Assembly: GCA_002105175.1 (NCBI GenBank)
Contig: MCGE01000055.1
Coordinates: forward strand, 5,001 to 69,000
DNA from: Absidia repens
Lineage: Eukaryota > Mucoromycota > Mucoromycetes > Mucorales > Cunninghamellaceae
Direction: 5' to 3'
DNA: 64,000 nt
Position numbers and translations under genes: made by a program. Each line of letters starts with the position of its first letter. Position 1 is the first letter of the stretch. Below are positions 34,301-42,642 of this stretch, piece by piece. Below the pieces are notes generated by a model, which worked only from the letters and a program-made list of their open reading frames with translations, made no database searches and was not told where the DNA came from.

Positions 34301-36167
34301 TGTCAATGTTATGATTTTCTTTTGGTGATCTCAAGTGACTATTTGGCCAACTGACGGGAAGGTTGACGACTTCGATATTAAAAGTAGACATCAAATCATC
34401 AGCAATCAAACAATCAAAGTCTTTCGACAAGTCAGTGACTTGGAAGGAATGCGATATAGTGACGTTATTGAAAGTGATCAACATTGGAATAGTTTTACCG
34501 TAGCTTTTTGTAGTCTTATTGCCTGGTAGATATATAGTAGTAGTATAGTTTGAATCAATTTTTATTTTATTTATATCAATAAACTTTTTATCTATAACTG
34601 AAACATTGGCTCCGGAATCACAAAGGGCAAACGCTTGTTTATTCTGTAAAAGAAGTGGAAAAACGTATTTTTTAGTTGAGGGCAAGTTTGTGATCATGTT
34701 GTGGCAATAGACCTTTTTATTTTTATTTTTACCTTCGATGTTATCGAGCTGAGCTTCGATAGCCAGTGCATTCAAAGAGGCAGTGTAGTTGTCCATCTCC
34801 GTGTCGGCAGGGTGGCTGATATCTAGGGCATTGAGACGAGCATTGCGTGCCGCAAAGTATTCACGACCTTCTTGACACTTGTGGCCAATGGTGTAGGGTA
34901 CCTTTTTGCAATACCTGCAAAGTGGAGCGGAGGAAGAGGCAGCAAAGGCAGAGGAAGATGCGGTTGGAGCAGATGAAGAGATGGCAGAGGCAGATCTAGG
35001 GGCATGATCGATGGCACGGCCTTTTCCCTTCTTGTTGCGGTTGAGGCGTTGGAGTTCCCTACAATCCTTGGTGGCATGAGAGGCGTTATCACCGTGATGA
35101 GAGCAGAAGAGTCCAGTACGCACGGATTTGTCACGTTGGTGGCGTTGGCGGCGACGAGGGCGATGAGAGGAGTCGGAATCAGAATCAGAGTCAACATGGT
35201 TGAACGAACGTTTTTGAACGTGTAGCTGTGTTGCGATCTTGATGACTTCTTCGGCGGATTGAGGAAGACCATGGGCTTGAGCTTTATTGTAGTGAGCGGC
35301 CATGACTTGTTCCCTAAGTCTTTCATTGAGTGCCTTGAAGCAGATAACAGCTAAGACAGGACCATCATTCCAGTTTGCTTGCTGGGAAAGTGTTTGCAGA
35401 CGAAGACCAAACTTAGACAATGATTCGGAGTGCTTCATACGTAGCGCAGCAAGGGCGAGGATGGCAGCAGAGGCATCATTCTTGAAAGAGAATTTTTCCA
35501 CCAATTTTTTCTTGGCAGCAGACCAGGGCATCGAGACGTTCTTCATGTTATTAGCATACCAAACGTCGACGTCTTCACCACGCATAGCATAATCAAGGTA
35601 GCGGGACCAATGTATATCAAGATCGACTTCACCAAGATTCATCACTTTTTCGAAAGCTCTGATAAATTTATCGACCGATGTAAAAGAGGGGAGCTCACCA
35701 TTTATCATAGTTTGCCCTTCCACTTGGAATACCGGGATTTCATTTATGAACCTGAAGTGGGGTGCAGAGGAGACAGCAGGAGGAGCATGGGCTAGAGTAC
35801 GGTTGATTAGGGCAATCTTGGATTCCAATTCATCCAAAACCTTTCTTTCATCGACCAAAGAGGGATCATCAGAGTTGGCGGCGGCATGTAAGACATAGGC
35901 CATTGTTTTTTCTTGAGCTTCTTTCACATAGGTGTCATGTAATTCCTTCAACGTGGGCTTAGGGGCATGCTTGGAGGCAGAAAGACCAGGTGTGACAGCA
36001 GAAGGGGTAGGAATGACATCAGGAGAAACAGTAGTGGCAGAGGTGGCATCAACTTCCATGGCTACAGCAGATGAAGGAGTGGCATCAATTACAGTGGTGG
36101 TAGGATCAACATTGATGGCATCAGCGGAGCTTGAAGGTTGAGCAGTAGAACGGGTAGTAGCAGGCAT
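31344..36167 (-). CDS. Gag-Pol polyprotein of a chromodomain Ty3/Gypsy element, 1607 aa
   Basis: Single uninterrupted frame. Gag region at about 140-330; Cys/His motifs CSHHGDNASHATKDC (about 360) and CRYCKKVPYTIGHKC (about 430); retropepsin CDSGANVSVID (about 516); reverse transcriptase with TLDLKSAFHRFQI and catalytic FIDDVVVFS (about 839); RNase H ATDASNYGIGAALY (about 987); integrase with HX3H and CPPC zinc finger (about 1170-1207) and the D, D, E residues in AIDLAGPF (about 1234), SDNGTEF (about 1294) and NGLAERY (about 1325). A C-terminal chromodomain lies at about 1509-1560 (EYEIEAILDHKG, YKVRWKGYTSEDDQWI). The chromodomain places it among chromoviruses, where it is known to steer integration to methylated chromatin. 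Flanked by intact LTRs, so potentially active; a near-identical copy starts at 62475. ATG chosen as the first in frame, 62 bp after the LTR. Confidence 0.96.
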   Translation of the reverse strand: MPATTRSTAQPSSSADAINVDPTTTVIDATPSSAVAMEVDATSATTVSPDVIPTPSAVTPGLSASKHAPKPTLKELHDTYVKEAQEKTMAYVLHAAANSDDPSLVDERKVLDELESKIALINRTLAHAPPAVSSAPHFRFINEIPVFQVEGQTMINGELPSFTSVDKFIRAFEKVMNLGEVDLDIHWSRYLDYAMRGEDVDVWYANNMKNVSMPWSAAKKKLVEKFSFKNDASAAILALAALRMKHSESLSKFGLRLQTLSQQANWNDGPVLAVICFKALNERLREQVMAAHYNKAQAHGLPQSAEEVIKIATQLHVQKRSFNHVDSDSDSDSSHRPRRRQRHQRDKSVRTGLFCSHHGDNASHATKDCRELQRLNRNKKGKGRAIDHAPRSASAISSSAPTASSSAFAASSSAPLCRYCKKVPYTIGHKCQEGREYFAARNARLNALDISHPADTEMDNYTASLNALAIEAQLDNIEGKNKNKKVYCHNMITNLPSTKKYVFPLLLQNKQAFALCDSGANVSVIDKKFIDINKIKIDSNYTTTIYLPGNKTTKSYGKTIPMLITFNNVTISHSFQVTDLSKDFDCLIADDLMSTFNIEVVNLPVSWPNSHLRSPKENHNIDNPPTPNDSPAGTATERKDFLNKILPLADENQKIPITSFCTLPTSMVRLDTPDMPTDRTNHRQYPIPVTLQPLVDEAVKQWLADGTIVDAPIDTTWNSPLTLAPKKDEKGFVTGRRPCLDPRHINKHLKDDVYPLPLIKDIFESMHGAAVFTTLDLKSAFHRFQIHPEDQHKTTFTNKGRQYMFQGAPFGLKTLSAKFQRVMNEVFQGLPFVHTFIDDVVVFSDNMESHTKHVAIAITKLTEVNLILNPKKCHWAQTAVFLLGFCVSKDGYDLDPRKVCNVLEWNRPTSGKAMQQFLGIVNYFRNHLAGVATLTSPLDALRNYNQITDKDWTSVHQKHFELIKTQLKRDTLLHFPDLNQPFYVATDASNYGIGAALYQIIHGKERFIGYMARSLSTSERNYSTNKRELLAIVFALKKFHKYLWGNPFTLYTDHRALTYIHTQKIASPMMINWLDTILDYSFTVIHKPGALNIFPDFLSRLATPHKEIPGGNQTPHIQANKHKTQLDPSIKNKTTEEDIHLRAIQSMDMNYITPPTTEHSAILQRLHEYGHFGAEAIVKAAHHEGLHWTNMYKQALDIVQKCPPCQKYNIGKRGYNPLRPVHAYLPTDHWAIDLAGPFKVSTQGNTWLLVMVDVCTRFTILRALPDKKADTLIHTLIKVFGDFGYPRIIQSDNGTEFKNKLDTALHKTMGIDRRFSTPYHPRGNGLAERYVQVAKTIINKESQGTRQDWDWYVPNAQLVMNNKISKRLQTPPFSLMFARHMNKPTLTGDPQTNIATLKPMSYEELVKRLEYMADVVFPAIKERTQLVIDSQKEAFDKTHRIVDFPVGSFVVAKIPTRKNKSAPLYDGPFEVMQKTTNGTYVLKDMTGALASRNYVPSELKSVSHDEHNDDEYEIEAILDHKGTPGRRQYKVRWKGYTSEDDQWIKAQDMNAQDEIDIYWKRRQDTDQKEKNNKERNKNINRPTPALKRKRTDIEKDKNTSRGHKRAR

Positions 36168-36228
36168 ATTGAGTTTAAAATAGATTTTTGTAAAAAGATG
36201 AAAATAAAATAATATTCACTTAAAAAAA

Positions 36229-36528
36229 TGTAATATTTGATAAAATAATAAGAAGACGTTATAAGAAATAAGTGATATAACAGATATGGTTTTTATTGAA
36301 TAAAATGAGGAAGGGTTTTTATAATAAAATGGGGAAAAGAAGGCTGTGCTAGTTGTGGCTGTGGATATGGTCGAAGAATGGTAATTTGAGGCTATGGAAA
36401 GTTGGTTATCTGTAGATATAAGTATATATGCCTAAGTAGTGGATACTCGAGGCTGTGTTTTATACCTGTATAGGAATGACAAGTGTGATAGTGTGGGAAA
36501 TGATTAGTGACAGATGACAAATACGACA
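36229..36528 (-). mobile_element. 5' LTR of the chromovirus (300 bp)
   Basis: Same length as 30904-31203 with only a few differences. The flanking five bases (CTGGT at the right, GTGAC at the left end of the element) do not match. The right flank is Gag coding sequence of another element; the left flank is not. Confidence 0.95.
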
Positions 36529-37347
36529 CTGGTACTGTGGGTGGTATTGTCGAGATCTGCTTGGTTGTTGGTAATGAGGGTTTGCTGGTACAAAAGGTTG
36601 TTGCTGCTCACTGGCCTTTACATTGGCTTGAGGGATAAGGTGTACCTTCATTGCTTGCATGTTCCTGGTGAGTTGATCGATGGTGCTTATCATGCTGGAT
36701 GTAGTCATGTTGTCGTCGGTGACCAAGTTGGAAGACAAGTAAATTGGTGTCTTTTCGGTTTGTCCCGTAGCGTATTTATTCTTCAAGGATTCTAAACGTT
36801 TGGCTTCCTGGATTGTTGATAAGAAAGATGTTGTCCGAGCTTTTTCCACTTCATAGGCCAAGGGTGGGTTTAGAGCTTTTAACAAATATCTTTTTTTTGC
36901 TGGCGATCTGTCATCCAAAGAGAGTCTTGTAAATAATTCCTCGAGATAAAGCTGGAGCTGCGCGACAGTTCTGTCACCTTGCTTCGCATTTTCTAACTCG
37001 TTCCACCACGCATCCTGAGTCTGGTCGGATACGAAGAAGTCTTCGAATTTTGCCTGGAAGTCGGCCCATGTCTTGATATTCTTTTCCTCCATATCCCACC
37101 AAGAGGACGCCATTCCTTTCAATTTGCTTGCTGCTATAAAGACCATATCGTGATCATTGAAGCGAGCTCCGGTCTTCAGTAAGTTCATATTTCGGAGCCA
37201 TTGGTACGGATTTTCGGCTTCTGTGCCGTAGTAGCGATCCGGCTTGTCAATGTAGTTCTTTACGAACGCATTGTGGTCGTCGTTTTCGTGTGGTGCATCG
37301 GCGAGAGGCGTTTTCGAGGTTTTGATTTTTGTGTCTTGCGATTCCAT
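36529..37347 (-). pseudogene. Gag gene of another Ty3-like element, cut by the chromovirus
   Basis: Frame from ATG at 37347 (MESQDTKIKTSKTP) with a capsid-type region (NPYQWLRNMNLLK, LKGMASSWWDMEEKNIKTW, QLQLYLEELFTRLSL, KKRYLLKALNPPLAYEVEKA) that stops being Gag after RQYHPQYQ, exactly at the chromovirus LTR. The zinc knuckle and all of Pol are missing from this copy. The same Gag family is at 28987-30319. 37348-37767 is its A-rich leader without a gene. Confidence 0.85.
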
Positions 37348-37767
37348 CGTTCAATTGAGACCCAAAAAAAATAAGAGGGAGAGGAAAAAAAAAAATGTGT
37401 AAAGGGGATCGGAGTTCTGCAAAAAGTAAGGGGAGTGAGGGTAACAAAATATAAAGGGTGAGGGTGTTGTTGGTAAAAAAAAAATATACTGCACTAGACA
37501 AAAAAAAATATGAAATCACTAAAAAAAATAAAACTGCACTAACAATCAAAAAAAATAAAACTGCAAAATAAAAAAAACAAAATCGCCTAAACTAAATAAA
37601 AGGGGCAAATCAGCCAATCAGCGGCCAAAAAAAAAAATCAAGTTACTAAAGTGATAAAAAAAATAATCTAAAAACTAAAACGTTTCATCCACGACTGAAG
37701 GTAGAAGGATGTGTATATAAAAAAAAGGAGGATAACACGAAGACGTACACCTATAGTTGCTCTATAA

Positions 37768-37785
37768 CCCCTGGTAGTCTCACCA
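37768..37785 (-). other. Primer-binding site of the Gag-only element
   Basis: Minus-strand TGGTGAGACTACCAGGGG, four bases from the LTR end. The same 18-mer is the PBS at 46247-46264 of the neighbouring element, so both use the same, unidentified, tRNA. Confidence 0.7.
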
Positions 37786-37789
37786 GAAA

Positions 37790-38095
37790 TGATACGTATG
37801 GTGTTAGTGGTTGTATACTGAAGAGATAAGGGTGGCTGCGTGTAGATCGAGTCCGTTACTGGTTGATATAATAGTATAGATCAAGTTTAAGTTGTGTTGG
37901 GACGAGGCGTAGAGCAATATAGGAATTTTTGATAAAAAAAAATATCGGAAGGAAAGCTTGCTTTTATTCAGAATGCATATCAAGATCAACTAAATACAAA
38001 AAAAAGGAAGAGGGAGAGGGTGATGGCAGGGCTTGGGTTCCACAATATTCCTTATAAGGAAAGAGGACGGATGTGGTTGACCACTCAACGTATCA
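37790..38095 (-). mobile_element. 5' LTR of the Gag-only element (306 bp)
   Basis: Bounded by TGATACG and its exact complement CGTATCA. Followed by aata (38096-38099) and then the next LTR, the first link of the chain leading to the tRNA gene. Confidence 0.8.
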
Positions 38096-38099
38096 AATA

Positions 38100-40062
38100 T
38101 GACACGCCGTCGATGTTACATTTCACTCTCCGAAGGACTGTAGAATCAGTGAATGACTCTGCCGTGGTGTCATCATTCACGTATTTTGCATTTTGACATT
38201 ACTTTTATTTTACCTTATTTTACTTTTCCCCTTTTTATTTTTATTCACCGCTTTACTTTATTCTCTCCGCATTGTTATCTCTTCTTACCTGTCATTATAT
38301 TATACTGATCTTCTCGTATTTTAATAAAACATCATCTCTCTCTCTTTTACTTCACTTTTTTGGGTATATATCTTTCACTCAATATTTATTGGGTAAACGA
38401 CCTACATTTTATTATCACTTATACTCTTCGTAAAGGACTTCGTTGGTATCAAGCGTTATAAACTCTCCTCCTACCACAGTGGAAAAAAAAATCGGTCAAT
38501 CAATTTTAATCAATAAAAGGCCATATTTTTTGATTAAAATTGATTGAATTGATTGAAACTGATTGAATATTGATTGAACATGTCGCCTATGTCAACGGAA
38601 GATTCAGTTGATGTATATTTTTACAAATATACCCCAATCAGGCAATAGATGAAGATATTGTATGAGTCATCTTTTTACAAACACCCCCTCCCCTCTTCCC
38701 CCTTCATACGAGTATTCACAAATACAACATGTCTACTGTGAGTATTTCTCTTCCACAACACAACACTACTATATCCAACAAAAATCAATATAATACATAC
38801 CCTACAAAAACAACACATACCCTACAATAGATAAACAACACATATCCCTCAAAGAATAATATATTTAACACGAAAACAACACACGTATTCCACAAAAACA
38901 ACGTACACAAATATTTTTTTTCAAATGTGATTTTCTTTATTGCAGTGATAACATGATAAAATAGACAGTAATAGTAAAATAAAAGACAATTTATAGTAAC
39001 ATATAAGAGATGAAGAGGATACTAAGATGAAGGGGCAGATGATAGGAATGATGTGCACACTAAATAATGGGAATTAAGTTCACTAGTGTGGAGAGGGGAT
39101 GATGGAGATGAGCACTAAAGTAAAAAAAAAAAAAAAAGACGAAAGAGAAGGAAAGAGAGGAATTTTATAGCACTCTTATCATATTCCTCACAGTAGCCCG
39201 ATGATTCAATCCCCGCCATTATTTTTTATTTACTTTATTTTATTCTTATTTTTTATATTGCTTCTTCTTCCTTTTTTTTTTTTTTTTTTTATCATCACCC
39301 TAGCCATCATGGATTTCTTGTAAGGTGTTTTTGTTTTTTGAATAGGTAACTGCTATGAACCATTCCAACCAGCAACCGGTGATGTTTGTTTGTCTCTTTT
39401 CTTCATCTCTGTTGACAGCCCGGTAAGCATCTGAAAGTAGAACCCCCCAAAAAAAAGGCATTCTCACTTATCACTTCTGCCTTTTTATCCTTTAGAGCTG
39501 TACATTGCTCTTGTCTTTTTTCTTCATCTCTGTTTACAACCCGGTAAGTATCTGAATGTATACCCCCCCCCAAAAAAAGGCATTCTCACATATCACTTCT
39601 GCCTTTTCTTCATTTCTGTTTACAGCCCGGTAAACATCTGAATGTAGAACCTCCCCCCCAAAAAAAAGGCATTCTCACTTATACTTGTCTTTTTATCCTT
39701 TAGAGCTGCACATTACTTTTGTCATCTTTTGTGAAGAATAACTAGAAGGTAAGAAAACTGGGTGGTGAAACATCATTACGTGTCGCTTTTTCACACATAC
39801 TAAGTTTTTCATATCCTTTTTTCTCGTAGACCAAGTTTTTTTTTTTTTCTTTTTTTACAGTAGATATGACTCGGTTCCCTTGTACAACATTACAAATATT
39901 TCCCAAGAGGTAAGGTAATTGAACGAACAAAACAGTACACTCATACTATTCTCTTATAGCACAACTTCCCCTGCTTCATACTGAAATGTTGCTGCGTCTG
40001 AGGTGATAATGGCATATCTTTGCTTCTGTTGGAGGAAGCTCCCTCAGAAGCTATTTAGTAGT

Positions 40063-40093
<31 letters not shown>

Positions 40094-40684
40094 GTTAAGT
40101 ATGTAGAACATAGTATGTAGTATGTAGTATGTAGTATCTCTTCTTTACTTTGTAGTATAGTTGGTATTCGTTGTATTTTATTATTATTATTATTATTTGT
40201 ATGTAGTATTGATAGTATCGTTATTATTACGTTTGAATAAAAGAAGCCCTGTTTGTTGACCCAATTATATGAATGTATGGAAGCTATAGTATTGATGTCA
40301 AGGAGTGTGTATTTCAAATGAGTCATCGTATCAGTCCGTATATACCCTTGTATCGTCCAATAAGTGACCATCATAAACCCGTTTATACCCTTGTATCGTC
40401 CAATAAGTGATCATCATAGACCTGTAAATACTCATTTATCGTCCAATGACATTGTCCATTATGAGAAAAATATAGACGAGGATCAATCAATATTTTATTG
40501 ATTTTATTGATTGAATTATTGATTAAAATTGATAGATTTATAAGAAGTCAATCAATATTTTAAATATTGATTGAACCTTATTTTAAGCCCTGAATCAATC
40601 AATAATCAATCAATAAAATCAATTTTTTTTTCCGCTGTGTACATCGCAGTCAGTCCTCTTTTTATATAAGCCCTCCGTTTGTCA
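38100..40684 (+). mobile_element. LTR Y, copy 1, split by a DNA transposon
   Basis: TGACACGCCG (38100) to CCGTTTGTCA (40684), inverted ends TGACA/TGTCA. The left part (38100-38474) and right part (40640-40684) match the uninterrupted copy at 47424-47876. Flanked by aata on both sides. The insert is 38475-40639. Confidence 0.85.
38475..40639. mobile_element. Non-autonomous TIR DNA transposon, 2165 bp, duplication TAC
   Basis: Ends are CACAGTGGAAAAAAAAAT and the inverse of CACAGCGGAAAAAAAAAT, with longer inverted stretches built of TCAATCAAT motifs. TAC lies on both sides (38472-38474, 40640-40642), and the empty site is visible in LTR Y copy 2 near 47834. CACAG ends with a 3-bp duplication resemble the CACTA/CMC group, which is inference. 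No transposase is seen. It holds a 130-bp tandem repeat (39390-39720, three units with AGCCCGGTAAGCATCTGAA), an AGTATGT run (40094-40140) and a 57-bp duplication (40326-40440). Confidence 0.85.
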
Positions 40685-40688
40685 AATA

Positions 40689-41019
40689 TGATAGAGTAAA
40701 AAGTTTAGGGACAAGAAAAATGACTGGAAAAGATGATGTTTATTTAGAAAATATAGGTTCTAGTTTTATACAATCGTAGGATAGATTCCGACTTCTTTTT
40801 AGTATTAGCGTAGAATAGATTCACTGATTATGAAATAAAAAAAAAAATAAAATGAAAAAAAAATGAAAGTGCGTCGCTGTCTAGTTTGATAGAAAAATAA
40901 AAAAAAATAAAAAAAGAAGGGGGAAAGAAAAGGGGACATATGATTGGCGGAGAGGGCGCTTGTCGCTCCACGTGCAGAGACTTTTAGAAGGGATTTAAAA
41001 TCCAGTCCTCAATCTCTCA
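40689..41019 (-). mobile_element. 3' LTR of element A (331 bp)
   Basis: TGATAGAGTAAAAAG to CCTCAATCTCTCA on the plus strand, matched at 47092-47419 with a few indels in A runs. aata precedes it (40685-40688). A purine stretch (AACGGGGGTAAT, minus strand, 41020-41031) abuts it as polypurine tract. Confidence 0.92.
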
Positions 41020-41078
41020 ATTACCCCCGTTCAGACCGAATCGCCAAAAAAAAGGTTCCTTTTTCTGCTTACGATTCT

Positions 41079-42404
41079 TTATTGTCCACCAATGCGACCT
41101 AACCACGCTTCAAAGCACTGTGCGGCACGGTTTACTTGTACATCCGGTATCATATTCTTCTTATAACGGTATGGAATCAGACAATCACCATTTACTGCAC
41201 CTTCTAGACGTCTTCCCTTGGGACCACTTAGCCAATACGTGCCATTCTTGTTCACTTTCGTCACCAACATTGGACCCAACCATTTATTTGCAAACTTGGA
41301 CGGCGGCACTTGGTCTTTCATCAGAATTTGTTCACCCAACTGGAACCTAGGTTTCACAGCAACATTGGAATCATACCGGCGTTTTTGTTCAACTTGCTTG
41401 CGTTTTACATTTTCCTTTGCTTCTACACGGAATTGGTCTGCTATCTTCTTGATGTCTTCTACCCTGTTTGCAACCTCACCAACGATATCACCTTCAACAT
41501 AGTCATCTCGTGGTGCCGGCCAGGTACTAGGCGTACGTAAGTCATATCCATAAAGTAATTTGCCAGGAGTAAAACCAGTAGACTTATTCTTCATTGTACG
41601 TATAGCAAGTAGAGCGGAATCCAAGTATTCGTCCCAGCGATCTTCAGTTCCACGGTCGTGAATGATTTTAGAAAGCGTCTGCACCAAAGTCTGATTCATT
41701 CTTTCGCATAGTCCATTGGTTTGCGGGCGGTATGAGGTAGTAGTTATGTGTCTACACCCAAGTTGTTGAAGGAAGCTTCGGACATAACCAGAGGTAAAAT
41801 TAGAACCGCGATCAGTCAGAAGGAAATTGGGAACACCACGATTAATCACCACTTGCTTGTATAGGAATTCTGCTGTCGTCACTTCGTTGATATTAGGGAC
41901 TGCTAAGGCCATGGGCCACTTAGTTAGATAATCAACAGCAACAAGGATGTACTGGTTATTGGATTTGGATAGAATCACTGGACCAACAGCATCACAACCA
42001 ACCATGAAGAAAGGGTCTCTAGGAAGAGGGATCGGCCTTGCCACTTCAGTTCTCTTGTGCATCTTCTTGGCGCGCATCTGACAAACTAAACACGTACGGA
42101 CAACATCAACCACACGTTCCATCAGTTTAGGAGCAGTGAACCGGACCTTGACCTTATCGTAAGTGTTGCTGATACCTAGATGACCTTCGGTGTGTACTTG
42201 ATTGATGATGTTTTCGATATTCCCTTCATGTAGTAGTTCCAAACCCAGTTCACCTGAATCCACCTTAGTATACAGTCTTCCACAATGAGCAACATACTTG
42301 GCACCTTGTCTTCGAATGCGTCTCTTGATGACTTCGGTACAGTCGATGGGATACGACTCCACGGTTAAATATTGGTAGACGGCAACATAGGTAGGATAAT
42401 CCAT
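41079..42404 (-). CDS. Integrase of element A as a separate ORF, 441 aa
   Basis: Joins element cDNA to the genome. Zinc finger H..H..CLVC (about residues 70-110: HTEGHLGISNTY, CLVCQMR); catalytic D, D, E in GCDAVGP (about 139), LTDRGSNF (about 197) and GLCERMNQT (about 234); GPY/F-like C-terminal module at WLGPMLVTKVNKNGTYWL (about 378). In Ty3/Gypsy elements integrase is normally the end of Pol; here Pol stops after RNase H, 238 bp upstream, and integrase starts with its own ATG in another frame. Poly(A/T) tracts and a TATA-like TTTATAAATAAAC (42482-42495) about 80 bp before the ATG suggest its own transcript. Looks intact. Confidence 0.93.
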   Translation of the reverse strand: MDYPTYVAVYQYLTVESYPIDCTEVIKRRIRRQGAKYVAHCGRLYTKVDSGELGLELLHEGNIENIINQVHTEGHLGISNTYDKVKVRFTAPKLMERVVDVVRTCLVCQMRAKKMHKRTEVARPIPLPRDPFFMVGCDAVGPVILSKSNNQYILVAVDYLTKWPMALAVPNINEVTTAEFLYKQVVINRGVPNFLLTDRGSNFTSGYVRSFLQQLGCRHITTTSYRPQTNGLCERMNQTLVQTLSKIIHDRGTEDRWDEYLDSALLAIRTMKNKSTGFTPGKLLYGYDLRTPSTWPAPRDDYVEGDIVGEVANRVEDIKKIADQFRVEAKENVKRKQVEQKRRYDSNVAVKPRFQLGEQILMKDQVPPSKFANKWLGPMLVTKVNKNGTYWLSGPKGRRLEGAVNGDCLIPYRYKKNMIPDVQVNRAAQCFEAWLGRIGGQ

Positions 42405-42642
42405 GACAACTTGACTTCCAATACAAGGAGACTAAACGGTCTTTTCCCAAACAAATAGATTGAATACAACAAACGAGTGTTTATTTATAAATTGAATAAA
42501 AGGTAAAAAAAAGTGATGAATAAAAGATAAAGATGGTTTTTTTTTTTTGTGTGTCTCCTCAAAAAAAAAAATCTTATTCTACAAAAAAAATTTTTTTTTT
42601 GACTAATATACTAACTTCCATTCCGATCTATACTAGTAGGCT

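Noticed and set aside
34823..35326. Large alternative frame inside the chromovirus Gag
   Set aside because: Shadow of the 1607-aa frame. It recurs at 63328-63852 only because the two copies are nearly identical.
36228..36229. tRNA primer-binding site next to the chromovirus 5' LTR
   Set aside because: The bases following the LTR (TTTTTTTAAGTGAATATT) lack TGG and match no tRNA end. Only a six-base match (CACTTA/TAAGTG) to the LTR exists, too short to claim self-priming.
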